DNA of 64,000 bases, taken from Apteryx mantelli. Its lineage: Eukaryota; Chordata; Aves; Apterygiformes; Apterygidae. The position numbers and the translations under genes are program-made. Positions within the stretch are counted from its first letter, which is position 1. The number at the start of each line of letters is the position of its first letter. The stretch is from the NCBI RefSeq assembly GCF_036417845.1, contig NC_089978.1, positions 84,314,007 through 84,378,006 on the forward strand, given 5' to 3'. Below the pieces are notes generated by a model. That model searched no databases. It was not told where the DNA came from and saw only the letters and a program-made list of their open reading frames with translations. Shown here one piece after another: positions 23,944-36,712 of this stretch.

Positions 23944-25171
23944 ATGCAGTCGGTATGAACCACAGCAGCTGAGAGACTGGCGCACATTCACTTCCGCTGC
24001 TGTCACTATCATGGTAGTAACCACTAACACAATTATGTGGCAGATGAAGTGATTACTCCTGCTATCTGTCCCAGAGCTCATCTGCTAGACTCTTTTGATT
24101 TACAGCTTTAAAAAACAAACTTCATGGTTTAACACCATAGACACCTATATTCAATATGTTTATATCAATGCAGTACTTCCCATAAATATCTTAAAAGAAG
24201 ATTCTAACCCAGGAACAACACCTGTATGCAGCAACAACAGTGCATTTTAACTATACTATAGCAACCCACTGACAAAATAACTGGAATGGCAAGGACAGAC
24301 CATTTATGAAAAGCTGATAAAGACATGTCCTAGTGTCCTAGGAAAGCAAACTAGATTGGAAAACAAACCCCAACTTCAGGACCCAAGATCAGCAAAACAG
24401 TTTTCAAACATGCATATTTGCCCACATAATCAACAAAGAGCCTTATGTAGCTGTCCCTGTGTGGTTTGTTCAAGGCTGATGTCTCTGCCCCAAGGCAAAG
24501 TGATTGTGATCTATTCCAGCCTGCCCATGAAAGGCACTTGATGCCTCATTGAGGGAAAATCTCCAAAAAAGCCTCTGTGGCTGATGTCCCCAATTGTCCA
24601 CCAAGCACTGCCCCATTCAGGGCCTGCACATTGAACCAGGAAAGGGGGACAAGAAGCAGAGGAGCAACCTCCCTGGAGAAACAGGGTTGCCAGAGAGGCA
24701 TTTGGTAGAAAGGCATAATCAAATTAAACTTGAAATGGGTATTTCTGGGGGCAGCTTTCACTTGCCAGAGGTCGAGCCTAGCCCAGTAAAATGACGCACA
24801 ATGTAGAAACTCTAGATGGATGCCTTCCTCCTCTCCTCTTTCAGGGATTCTTGTAGAGAGATGATGCAGTCCTATATTAGCTGCCATTGTGCTGCTCTGT
24901 GATTTTCAGGAGAGTTTTCTGGTCAAACAGGAGATCTATACGTATCACTTTTCAACACATTTTCATATAACCTATGTGTAGTTTTCTCAAAAGACTCATG
25001 TTTAAGTTTGCATTCTTCTGTGTGCAAGGCACAGCTTGCCAGGTTACTGCCATATTTTCAGTAGATAAAATATCAACTGTACTAGGCATGGCCACTTTGA
25101 CTGGTAAAGCTGCTGGAAAGAATCAAGAGGGGAGAGCACGAGAGGAAAGGAGAGTGCTACCTTTCTACTAG
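23944..25171. other. Non-coding stretch, no gene seen
   Basis: Ordinary-looking DNA with overlapping short frames, the longest being 113 codons on minus at 24546-24887. No recognisable domain, RNA gene or repeat. Confidence 0.5.
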
Positions 25172-25408
25172 AGTCAAGGAGATTTGTCCTGTGGATATTT
25201 GTCCTGAAAATAACAAAAGAGGAATTATGCCCTGGACAGAAAGGTCCATAAGACTCTGGAGGAATCAACATGACATTCTGTACAGAGATGCTATGCCTCC
25301 ACCCTGGCTCCAAAAATCAGTACAAACCTGCTGGTGCTGTGTTGCCAAGGGCTGGTGGAACTCCCAGGCCAACAGAATGGAGATCTGCCTTAGGCAGACA
25401 AGTGCGAG
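25172..25408 (+). other. Exon-like segment: acceptor, 78-codon open frame, strong donor
   Basis: A moderate acceptor (CTACCTTTCTACTAG, ending 25171) precedes 237 bases that stay open in one frame and end in the strong donor GCGAG|GTAAGAG. The frame's only stop is the TAA inside the donor itself. The segment length is a multiple of three and both ends would be phase 2, so an inclusion would keep frame. The peptide begins VKEICPVDICPENNKRG and is unusually rich in Trp and Cys. I recognise no family, and a Trp-rich composition argues for chance. Confidence 0.15.
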
Positions 25409-27110
25409 GTAAGAGCCAGATGATGTATTTTCCCTGCTCTCTGTCAGATCAAGGCCATGTCTTCACAGCTTTCATGTCCAAATCAATGTTAGTTAAGAAT
25501 GTGATTTTTACAGATACAGTTCATTTGGTACAAATGAGAACCTGGACACACAAAATGTGCTCTGCAGGTGCCTTTTCTGTGTTTCTCATATGCAAATATC
25601 TTAGACTAGTATATTCACTTTTATACTGTAATAACTGCATACAGAAGTTGTTCCACTTCAGTTAGACTGAGCACCTTTCTCAGGCCAGGAGAAAGTCTAG
25701 AATAAAATGCCAGATTTACAAAAAATATGCTAACCTTCTTTCTTTGGCAAAAAGCTTTTGCAAGTTTTCCTGAAACACCCCTTTATACCTAAACATCCTT
25801 CCCATAAGACAGTGTCTTCAAGAGCTTAGATTCAGAAGACTCATTAATATCTGGAACTGGAAAACCAGAAAAGCTGATGCACAGTACTCTCTACAGACAT
25901 ATTTATGAGATGTATCCACAGAGAAAATCCTAAAGAAGAGCTGTTCCCAGACAGGTGCTGAAGAAAGAATATCCAATAAACAACATTATCTGTAATACGA
26001 TTCCATAATTATGTTATCCTTTGAGGCGACAGCCATGAGTGACAATTTACAAAGTGATAATTAACATCAATGTGTCTACTCAGGGCTGAGGGAGGGCTAA
26101 AATGGATGCTAGCTGTTCAGGGGAAAAACTGTGGGTGGCAAATACGGGTGCCATTGTGTCTGGACAGGTGGTAATATTTCCTTATACTCTCATATCAATC
26201 TATTGTCTGATATTTTCATTACCTCAAAAACTTTATACTTCTGAACTGCCTCATCTAGTCACCCAGTGGAAGTATTGTCATAAGAAATGTTTATATGAGG
26301 AAAATTAGGATTGAAATAATATAAAATCAGTTTGATAAACTTTAATCGATGACCTTAAATTTACAACTATCTTGGGTTTTGAAAACATCAGAGAAGGCAT
26401 ATATTGTACTGCCATCAAAGACTTATTTATGTTTTTATTAAAATGAAGTTGATGCTGTTTGCTAGTGCACATGAACAGCTTGGCAACTTTTAAAAAGGGT
26501 TGGAAATCAGCCTGTATCTCCTCTATGCTATATTTGGTTCTATACTTTCTATGACTTAGATCTTCTAGTCTCTTGTTATGCTACCACTTATGATAGTAAC
26601 TTGCAGCAGTAAATTTCAAATTTCAATTTTGTTTTGGGAACAGTTTGGCTTAATTCAGAATACTGTGCTCAAAATGTTTAGTTTCAAATCTGATCAACTT
26701 CAAACTTTCTTATCATATCACATAGATACATAGCAATATTTTATATTTTGCTTATATTTTGCTTTGAGTTGGACTTCCTGAAGGTGAACACTTTCCAAAC
26801 AACACCTACAACAAGGTCTCATCATTGGGGAAAGTAAAGTCTGGTCAATTTTTTTTCCAACAATTGGAAAAATAAGTGCATCAGGCTCCCAAAACACAAC
26901 AACATAGGGCAATGGACTCCAACAAAGAAATCCAGTTTAACCCTAAGATGACCTGAAATGCAGTTCATGTCAATTAAACAAAACAGAATAGAATATCTGG
27001 ATATTCTGTAATCAAAATGTTTCAGAATATTACTTTCTGTGAAATTTTTGCTGTTCTTTTCTGACATGGAAAATAGAAAATTCAACACTAGTATTCACTG
27101 AGGGGGAAAG
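25409..27110. other. Non-coding stretch, no gene seen
   Basis: AT-rich. The patch 25975-26065 has the texture of a conserved non-coding element, AT-rich with interspersed rare CpGs and TAATTA-like strings. The open frame at 25270-25665 (+, 131 codons) runs through the exon-like segment above and is otherwise unremarkable. Confidence 0.5.
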
Positions 27111-28260
27111 GAATTTAGGAATTAAAATCCCATTGTTTTCAAGAGACTTAGGTGCTTAGGGAAGCTTTAGGTGAAATATTTTTTGCAGGTAGGCCTGATT
27201 TCTTCAAGGATTCTTCCGAAGCACTTTTAAAATTAAAAAGACTATACATAGCCAGTGCTAGATTTATGAGATTGCATTGCAGATCAAGATAGGCACCAGA
27301 GTGTCAAACCTGGCAGATGGAAAGAATGTACTAGAAAAAAAATGATGGTAATGAACACCAGTCTACAAACTGCTGTTAAACAGACTGAACACATCAAAAT
27401 CCCTGATGACTAAGGAAAATAAATGGTTCATATTTACACTAGATTACATGGAAAACACAATTTATTTAAATAGTAATAGTCTGGTCAGACTCCTAAAAGG
27501 GGAAGAAGGAAAAGATACGTAATTCCTGGGATATGTTTCCTTGGCATTGGCAGACAAGCATGAGCTGGTTCTGCCCAGCACAGCCAGGAGCTCTGTAATT
27601 ATGATTGTGACAGTGTTGGGCCCAAACTAATATACCCTGCAGAGAGCCAGTGTGTACAATACTATGGGCTGAGCGCTCCACTCACCTGGCTACACAGCTG
27701 TAGCCAATTTAGCGTGTGGGTAGTGCACACACTTGCACAGACATACCCTTAGACAGCTGGGGAACAGGTTAGCGCCAGATTAGACATCTCAGTTTAGGCA
27801 TCTACACCACAGGTGTTTACAAGCATGCTGGGTGTCTCTGTTCCCACTATAGTCATGGAGATCCAGCTAATTCAACCAGAGGGGTCTAGAGACCACCCTG
27901 CAGTGCATGCCTACGCTTGGCTTCTGAATCCCTCTCTAGGTTCTGCTAGTTGTATCAATCAAGGGCTCAATTCTGTTGCCTAAATATGTGTTCAGTGCCA
28001 TGAAGACAGTTCTGGATATTCGAGACATCCGCACAGAGCTGGCAGGTATGACTACAGGAAACTTGTGATTCTCCCAAACGGCAGCTGCGGGTCCTGGGAC
28101 ATCTCAGACGGAGCTGTCCTAGACCCTGCTAGGCACTGATGTGTAGGAAACTAATCAAGCCCTAGCTCTCTACTGCCTGTGTGGGAACTTGGACACAAAT
28201 GTCACAGTACCTACACTATAATCACCTAAACTTAGGTGTCTGAATCTAGAGCTGAAAATG
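27111..28260. other. Possible remnants of an old interspersed repeat (TTAGGTG motifs)
   Basis: CTTAGGTGCTTAGG at 27147-27160 and CACCTAAACTTAGGTG at 28223-28238 (7-bp arms with a 2-base spacer) resemble the TTAGGYGCCTAA motif of old amniote repeats as I remember them. The intervening 27.69-28.26 kb is more GC-rich than its flanks. No terminal inverted repeats or target-site duplications could be defined, so the family and boundaries are unknown. A minus-strand exon-like segment at 27686-27756 (CCAG|GTGAGT donor) is closed in all three frames. Confidence 0.2.
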
Positions 28261-29942
28261 CCTGACTAGAAGAAAAAGTTAGACCTGTTCATGTGAGTAA
28301 CATGTTCCAGATATGTCCATAGGAATAAAAATTGACTTTTAAAGTGAATGAGGCAGTCATGGAGCTCCAGTGGAACTATTCTAGGATCACGCAAGTGTGC
28401 CTGGGAGCAGGATCCTGTTTAATAAGCTCATTAGGTTTGGTAACACCTTTGTGGTGTGGTAATTAAACCAACGAGAGAAGAATCTGAGCTGAATTACCAA
28501 AATAGTCATTTCTTTTGTTCTCCCCTCTGGCTCTAGCCACTGAAGTCCCAAATTCTTTCCCACTTATCCTCACTAAGGCAAACCTTAAACCACACTTAGC
28601 CCCAGTGAAATGGAGGGAAATACTACCTAATATGATTGAAGGTAACCAAAGGTTGGATACAGGAAATCAAGGGGAAGAATTGTGTCACTTAAGACTTTGC
28701 CTTTGCTCAGGGAGTGGGTGAAACATCAGGGCTTTTTTGCTTTTGGGTCTGAGTTTTTTTGACAGAAGGGTCAAAATTGAATTATCTCTAAAATCCATCC
28801 AGTTTTAGGAATAGATTAAGCAGTCAAGTGCCTGAATTAAGACCTGCAACCCACTAATCAGAATGAAATGTAAATAAGACCTGATGATAAAAACTAACAA
28901 ACAGCTCCAATACAAAGGAAATTCCTTCATAGCAATTATTTGTTTTCTGAAGCAAGATTATTGCTTTTCTTGAGTTACTGTTGAGACACTGGAGCACCAG
29001 TCAAACAAGAGTTGCCTTCAGTACTTAAAGCAAAATGTGTGTGACCTCTCTGTACAGTTTTGCAACTGTCCCTTTTCATATAGCTTGCTCCTCAACCCTT
29101 CCCCACTCCTTGTTGCTTACTGTCCTCTGAAATGTGGTAAGAAATTGTGCATGAGTCATTTCACTGCTATCAGGGTCACATTGCTGCAGGGAACAACCTT
29201 GAGGTTAAGAGGGGACACAGAGGTTGCCAGGCAGAAGAATGGGTGGGTAGACTACCTCAAAATGCCCTTGTTTCTCAGACCTGAAGCTTCCTGCAACAAC
29301 TATGGGAATTTAAATGGTTTCTTCTTCCTCTTTTCTATTTCCCACTGTCCCTACCCCGCTGCCATGATGGCCTTCACAAATAACATGGGATTAATCTCAG
29401 CTTTCAGCTTCTCACAATTTTGCATTTAGTCTAAGCTGGACATTTAGATTCCCATCCTAAAACTGTACTATGAACCATTTATGAGAATTGATCCAACCAA
29501 AAGGCAATCTGGCAAAACCCCCACATTTTTAAGTGAATGAGCTCCCTTGACAGTGCACTTTGTCAAGAATCAAGGAGAGAGTACAAGGGGAGAAGTTTGG
29601 ATGTGCAGCCAGGTGTGTGCTGAGAGTTGCAGAAAGTCAGACTGGCAGCTGAACTGCCCTCTGCAATTAGTGGGACAAATTGCTTGTGGAAGTGCTTGTA
29701 TCTCTCCACTAACTACAGAAGAAACCTTTACAACTGTCTTAGGCTGGAGACCTACCTGCCAAATGACTTGAATTAGGTAAAATGAATCCTTTCCCTTGAA
29801 GCCACATGTGTTTTCCTGTTAGGACTGAGGTCTGGAGCCTGCCCAGATTCCTTAGAGGCACACAAGTCAGAGCAGAGGGAGCTCTGCATCCTACTGGGGC
29901 TCTGTCTCTCTTCACTGCGCTAGTTAAAAATACAGTGCACAA
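28261..29942. other. Non-coding stretch, no gene seen
   Basis: AT-leaning DNA with short overlapping frames. The longest is 130 codons at 29037-29429 (+), which has no recognisable domain. No RNA gene or transposon was seen. Confidence 0.5.
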
Positions 29943-29997
29943 ACTAATCATGGAGTAACACATGGTCCAGGACACACTAATCATGGAGTAACACATG
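29943..29997. repeat. Tandem duplication, 33-bp period with 22 identical bases
   Basis: The 22 bases at 29943-29964, beginning ACTAATCATGGAGTAACACA, recur unchanged at 29976-29997. The intervening 11 bases differ from what follows the second copy. It is a recent local duplication. Confidence 0.95.
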
Positions 29998-30450
29998 TTC
30001 GATTGCACAGTTAATTATCTTTGGAAGTACTGGGACTATTTACAGTTCTTAAGAGAGTCAGTTCCTTCTTGGAAGAACAGAGAACTGTATACACCCAAGA
30101 AAATAATTCCTGCTCCGCTTTATTCATAAATATTGGCATGAGGGATTTTTGCAAGCAGAAGTAGGGCCATGTTTAAATATCACAGTGCAATTCTGCTATT
30201 AGAGTTCCAGCTAATACGAGGCCCCTGGCTAATGTTCTTCAATGAAAAAAGCATTAATGCTCCGGGCTCTAAAGACCTGTGAGTTAAATCACAGCTCAGC
30301 TGGAGACAGGGATTCCAAATACCCACAGACTTCAGTGCAAGCAAGATTGCATCTACTGTCCCCAATCCTATACCTGCCTCTAGTGTGCTGAACCACTCTG
30401 TCCTTGGTTTGTCTTTTGGCTCCATCACTTTACTCTGGCTTAGTCTACAG
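29998..30450. other. Non-coding stretch, no gene seen
   Basis: Ordinary AT-rich sequence upstream of the exon-like segment at 30451. The last 20 bases carry a moderate pyrimidine tract (ACTCTGGCTTAGTCTACAG). Confidence 0.5.
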
Positions 30451-30561
30451 AAGTTGACCAAGCTCCATTTTTTGGATCATGGATCCAGATCCTCAATATG
30501 GAGTGGAAAACGTCCTAAAAAGTTGCTATTTGCTGAAGTACAGTTGTACCTGCAATCACAG
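30451..30561 (+). other. Exon-like segment, 111 nt, perfect consensus donor
   Basis: An acceptor CTTAGTCTACAG (ending 30450) precedes 111 bases and the perfect donor CAG|GTAAGT. One frame is open through all 37 codons, phase 0 at both ends, so inclusion would be frame-neutral. The peptide starts KLTKLHFLDHGSRSSIWSG and ends EVQLYLQSQ. It is basic (GKRPKKL) and matches no family that I know. The donor is as good as donors get, while the acceptor is only moderate. It may be a pseudo-exon. Confidence 0.2.
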
Positions 30562-33500
30562 GTAAGTTGTGTTGGTGCAAATCATAGCTTCACATAATTC
30601 TGTCTGTGAAAAAAAAGTGATCTGCACAGACATTCTTATAAAGGAAAATCTTTCAGCTTCCAAGAAAACCAATTTAGATGTAATGACCTTCCACTGATAT
30701 AGAGGTTAGCAATGGCTAAATAGCTCATACCTGTTTGGTTATCAAGTATTGTGAGGCCCTGTTTTTAATCACCAAGGTTTCCTGTGATAGTCTCATGTGT
30801 AGCTTTGAACAAAAGAAATAAGATTCCTTGAGCATATGGTCGCTTCCCACTGTGCTCTTCAGACACAGATGTTTGGTCCAGGTACATGCTCATATGGCTG
30901 CTGGCATTCATTTTCTAGAATGAGTTTTGTTTTGTATTACAATGATACATCAAAGTAAGTCCACCTTTCCTTATTCTTTTCACAGAACTGTCCACATTTG
31001 AATGCTGCATTTCACACTAGCAGGATATGCAGGTGCCTAAAAACAAGTCTACTTCTACCATCAGAATGGTAAGAGGGTAAATGGATATTATCCATTAGAC
31101 ATCCAAGCTTCACAGACTCCTCCTCACACCTGTGCCTTCTCCCCAGGACCTATTTCTAATGCAGAAACAGTTGGGAGGAAGAGTTTTACCATTAGCAATT
31201 ATATACTCCATCATTTTCCCATTTTTCCCCTTCACCAAAATAATAATAACAGCAAACAAATCAGTGGAAGACTTTGTGCTTGCTCTGGACCCAAACAGAA
31301 GAAGAAAGCAATGTGACCAGCTGAAAATGGTGTAGATATGGTTAATGCTTTCCTGCACTGGTGAAGAAAATCAGGCAGCCAAATTATGCGCCTGCTCTCA
31401 TCTGGAGGACTGGGATGTAAGGAGCCCGTAGTAGAGGGAGTTACAATAGTTAAGGCATGAAAAATATGTTGCTACATCTTGAGGTGTCCCTCGTTTCTTA
31501 GATTTGCTAAGTATAGTGCTGCATGCAAGCAATTAGTGTAAGATGCATGTGTGGAATGGGCAGGCAAATCCTAAATCTTTTGCCTTCTGTTGCAATGACA
31601 TTCTCATGGCAAAATCCTGGGCATGCTGTGAAGGTGCTACATTAAGTAGGATGTTGCCCTTAGCGTGGACACAGGTAGGATAAGCAAGAAGACAGGAAGC
31701 TGTGTATCTAAATGCTTCGTGGCTCCCTGATGCTTTAGCAGAACTGCAAGACCAGAATCTACTTGTACATTGAGGGCAAATACTGTCTGTCATCATCAGC
31801 TGCTGGCTGATGCACGTAGGGTGCTTTGTTATGCATGACTTAAACGTATTTAGCAGCAATGACTGCTGAGATCATTTGAATCAGTCCTAGAAGAAACTGG
31901 TGAAGGAAAAAACATCCCCAAAAGTTTATTCTGTGGTTCAGCAGAGGCATTTCTACAGTTTTACTCCCTCCACTCCTGTATTTCTTCCCAGTTATTCTCC
32001 AGACCCAGATGCAGTTTATAGTCTCTTGTTATGGGGAAAAGCTGACTGCTGCATGCCAGCAGCAACCAATGACTGTCTGCTGTGCAGGCATGGTAACTTG
32101 CTGGAAGAGGTGTCAAATGGGCAGACAGTTCCTCCAGCATCTATAGGGCTGGGATGGTGCAACAAGCCCCAGTTCTTGTTCCTTTTACATCAAGGCATTA
32201 CTGAGAGAAATGCCACAGAAAGGTCTGCTTTGCCCTGTGCTCACTGGCACATTTTGTCACAAACAGACTCAAGCTTTCCAGGCGCTGGTCTTTGGCCATG
32301 TGATGTTCCAAAGAGGGTTTACCTCAGCTAACATGTATCTTGCCACTGAAATGCCTCCTTTGTCTGTTTACAAGAGAGTAGACACAAGCTTTACAAAGGT
32401 GTTTTGCTTACAGTGAAAATTTGCCTTACGCTAGTTTTTCCATTCCTTGTGTTGAAATATCTCTGCAGCTATAAAGGGCATTCTGTTTAGTATGAGATGT
32501 ATCTTAAATAAACCTGCAGTAAGTGATGTTCATCTCAGTTCCTGTCACTAGGTAGATAAAGTATCTTTTATTCAAAAAGCAAGTCAGCTTCCATTATGGT
32601 GACATGAATAAAAACACAATGTTACATGTTTCTCTACCAAAATGCAGAACCTAGATAGCCAGCTCTGCGGAAGGTTTTTGTTTCAGATTTTTAAGGACCA
32701 AATATTTCAACTAAACCTCCGGCTGGAGCTTGTGTATTTACATAAATTCCTTTTCTTTCCCCTGCAGGCTGACCCTGTTTCCTGAGGCTTGGGTGAGGGA
32801 CAGAGTTGCTTTTCTAGCTTTCAAAAGGCTTGCCTTTGCCCTTCTGCTTTCTTATTAAATATAAATCAGAGATTCTTAAAGCCAGTACATAGCACTTCCA
32901 CTTGATAGAAGATCCCTGCTTAAAGACCCTTTTCTCCATCCTTAGAAATAAGTATTCCTTAAATTATAAGTTTTCATTAACAAATCACTTGCATAATGCT
33001 AATGCGCCCCGTTCAAATCCTTATATATCATGTGGCTTTGAGACTGCAGCACACTTGGGTCTTCCAGCTCTATTATTTATGTCTCTCACATATGAATAAT
33101 AACCCCACTGATGCAAATTCATCTAGCAGAGACAACTTTTTTCTCAATAAATAATGTGAGTACTTGCAAAGTATCTCCCCCACACAGAATCTTCCCGTGT
33201 ACTTCCCACCAAAGGAGTGGAGCTCTCTTGTGTGTGGAAATCACTTTAAGCCCAGCTCAGGTTTCAACCTGTCACTCTGTGTGCTGAAAGGAGTGCAAGC
33301 CCTGTCCTTATACAAATTGGAGATGAAAGACGTTGACAAAAATTTCAACTATGTGAATAATGATTTATGACTGTTTTGCCCAGGCACCTCAACACTTGTT
33401 TATGAATAAAGCATTGGGCTTTGGGGTAGCAAATAACTCATTAGAAAAACAATTTCAATTTGATTAGAGATTATAAAGAAAAGGAAAAGGAAAGGCCAGT

Positions 33501-36500
33501 ACATTGTACCAATCAACATACATTTCAGTCTCCCTTCTTTAAATATTTGTGGCAACATATAAAATTTGGGTCATGTCATTAACTATAGGCACCTGCTGGT
33601 GACTTGTTGCCCATGCACAGTGCTGCTGTCAGCAGATTGTTTCTGCAGGGTTTTGGAGCACATCTGACATACTTATATCATTTACTGTGTGTGACTGGCG
33701 GGTATAGTTTCACTATATAGCTATTGTAGAAGAGGAAAATTTTCTTGTTTATTGTCTAGGTGTCAACCCTAAGCTCTGTTTATCCTTAATAATAAACACA
33801 ATAAGCCTAATAGTTTGTACTGTGAGAGCATCTAAGTGCCCCATTTTTGGTTGGGACCCACTGCGATGTCTGAATATGAAACACATTCACACAGTCATGT
33901 AAACTGCATGAATTTCCCCTGTTCTGGACTATCTTTATTATATGGAGAATAATTTATTAAATGATAATATAATCGAGAAAAGAGGACCGGTGGTAGGCAG
34001 ATTCTACATGATATTGAAAAGGTCTTCTTCAGAACTCCTAAAATCTCTCTCTCCATTTGAAAAGCAAAACAAGTTTTCCCTTCTGTTCAGAAATCAAATG
34101 AAAAATCTTTGAAATTATTGATGGCTCCATGTGCACACTTGAAAATATGGCCTCTCAGACTTAAGGCCAAGCACGTGCTCTTAAATCCTAGTGTTTCTGA
34201 AGCCAGCATCTGCGGACCCAAACACCAAAAGCCCCACCCTGCAGGGAAATGGCTCCCCCCAGAAGCCTTTTCATTCTAGACCTACCCATTCAGACATTGC
34301 TTTCACAGCCTTTTAATCAAATCAGCCCTTACAATCTTCCTTTCACATCACAATCCACTCTGTTGTGCACATGCAAGCCAATTTTACACTGCAATTTTCC
34401 TCTCATTTCTGAGCATCACATCAGCCCCCTTTTTACACTAAAAAGCTAAATCCCTTTTTTAGACTGCCATGAAGCTGAGAGAACTTTATATAACCTGTAT
34501 GTTGAAGCAACAGAAAGGAGAATTACAACAAAGGATGGAAGCTAGTGGAAGGAAGACTTCTGCTTTAACCTGTTTCCACCTTTCTTCAGCTCCAGTTTGC
34601 ATGGTGTAAGTAAGTCTAAAGAACAGTCACAGATGTAATAAAATCTAAAAACTCTGCATGTGATACTGCACCCCACTTTTGGTTGATGCAGACCAGAATC
34701 TGAAGGGAGACTTTAAGGTTTTGTGGCCTAAGGCCATTTTTCTCACTTCAAGTCCTGTTCACAGAAGAGTTCTCAGAAGATTTTCATGTTTTTTCCTCTT
34801 TCCACTATTAAAATCAGTGACTGCTAAGAATCCCTTATGACTTTTTGGTCTTCCTATGTGGTGAACAATGTTCAAATTGGGATGATGACCTTTGTCCCCA
34901 ACTTCGCCATTTTCTCCTCCATGAATGGGTTGTTTGTCTAATGTGAGCATAAAATATGGCTTGCAGTTATTGTAGATTTGTGCACTGATGTGACTAGTGA
35001 ATTAATCAGGAATCGGGAACACTAATACTGCCCTGTGGTATATTCCTGCCAAGATGTATTCTGAAAAACACAGATAAGGGAAATCAAATATGGTGGATAT
35101 GCAAAAAAGTTTTCTTAGCAATAGCAACCACATAAAAGCTCTCCAACTGATGCTCTAACAAGGGAATAGTTGATGAGAAGTGTTGATAGCACTGGATGGA
35201 GTGAAATCAGAGAAAGCTTCCTAGGCAAAATAAATTACGTGAGCAGAGTAAGTGTCTGTTTTACACATTGGTTTCCAGATTATCTGGGAACTCGAAAACT
35301 TTGACATGAATGGCTTTCATGACATCGGCAGCATAACAACTGCTTAACAACACCAACTTAATTCCTTTATATTTTAGCAACTTGTCAGTGTGGTTCATAA
35401 AATAAAAGAGCAGTCACAGTGTGTGAGTCTGTAGCGCAGTCTATCTGAGGCTCTAGTCAAACCTGAATAACATGAGCAAACCTCACGACCCAGGAGGGAA
35501 ATGAAAGTCCAGAGAGCCTGGAGCATGCACGGCCTCGATGGCAACATTGTGATGTGCTGGCTTGAAGCCACTGAGGTCTGAGATCACAAGTGTGGCACAG
35601 TAAGGCTACGCAGCCCTAGGGAAGTGGAGTAGGGCAAACATGAAAAGCACAGTTGTACCCTTCTGCCGTGGGGCTGTTCCCTAGCCAACCATTCCCTTTA
35701 GCTGCCCAGTGACTTTAGCAGGAATGCATGTGCACGGTAACAAATAAGAGCAAATCTTCCACTACAAGCCTGTTGCAAAAGATCAGTTTGGGTGAGACAA
35801 ACCGTTCCAGAAATATTCTAATAAAATTACTGAACTGTACCTCTTGGCTTGGTGAGCAGTTCAAACTGTCTGACCATCTACAGGACCCCAGGTCCTCCAT
35901 GTCCTCTTGCAGTGACCGACTTCATCACACTCGGCTACTCTGTGTTAATACAGCTACGTCAAGTTCAACCAAATCAGCTGTCACATCAGCTCTTCATTTT
36001 CATGCAAACAGCCAACAATAGTTATTTCCACTTGCAGCACTCACCAGCAAAGTCAAATTTTCCACTAATATTTTAACATCAAGGTCATTTCCCTGGCAGT
36101 AGTTAAAGGAAGCAAATTCTAAATTCTAAATAAACATTTTCTATCACATGAGCAGGATCCTTTTGTTTACGTAGTCCACATTTAAAGCATCTTTAGCAAA
36201 TCACTGAATTTGTGATTTCTTTACTGATATGAATGATCTATCTTGCATTTTCAGCTACCTCTTTCACTGCATCCCATGTGAAACAATATTAATTTAAGCT
36301 TTCACTTTTCAGCAACAGCATTCAATCATTCCTAGGTATCTATATATTTTTACAAATTCAGTGCCTATAACTGAAAAGGAAGATGATATTTTATTATGAA
36401 AATACTAATACTTTATTATAAGAAAGCTGATTGTTTTACTGATGTTGAAAACAAGCATTGTGTATTTTTTGCCAGCTTGAGAATGGGAAACAAAGGGCCT

Positions 36501-36688
36501 GATTCTGCCAACACATTAATTTGTATTTAATCAGATACATACTAGCAGTTATCTTAATGTTCCGCATGACCATTGCTGAACTTAATGTTAAGCAGGCTGT
36601 TAAATTAGGTGTGTCTCTCTTAATCTCGTCTGGCAAAAATGTTCTACTTGGTATAAATAATTAAATATCAGAACAGAGATTTCACTCT
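30562..36688. other. Non-coding stretch, no gene seen
   Basis: More than 6 kb of AT-leaning sequence with only short overlapping frames, the longest being 143 codons at 31900-32331 (+) with no ATG at a plausible start and no domain. Bases 33010-33020 contain GTTCAAATCC, like a tRNA B box, without any A box or cloverleaf upstream. The part 35400-35700 has a few more CpGs than average. Nothing else stands out. Confidence 0.55.
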
Positions 36689-36712
36689 GACTATTCTGCC
36701 TCCCAGGTGAGT
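36689..36712 (+). promoter_or_regulatory. Candidate recursive splice (ratchet) site: fused acceptor and donor
   Basis: In order there is a perfect branch-point match CTCTGAC (branch A at 36690), the pyrimidine tract TATTCTGCCTCC, CAG at 36704-36706, and directly GTGAGT at 36707-36712. The 3' and 5' splice consensus are fused with no exon between. Known: recursive splice sites in long introns of flies and vertebrates have exactly this layout and act by removing an intron in steps. Seen: the motif. Inferred: that the window is inside a long plus-strand intron and that the site is used. The branch point is somewhat close to the AG (16 bases). Confidence 0.3.

Noticed and set aside
27686-27756. 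Minus-strand exon with CCAG|GTGAGT donor
   Set aside because: All three frames carry a stop within 71 bases and there is no supporting context.
31900-32331. 143-codon plus-strand open frame as a gene
   Set aside because: No domain or plausible start context. Other frames overlap it and it has no splice partners.
33008-33022. tRNA B-box-like string (GTTCAAATCC)
   Set aside because: No A box, no acceptor-stem pairing and no terminator at the right spacing. Similar GGTTCAAA strings near 1447 and 1717 also lack a cloverleaf.
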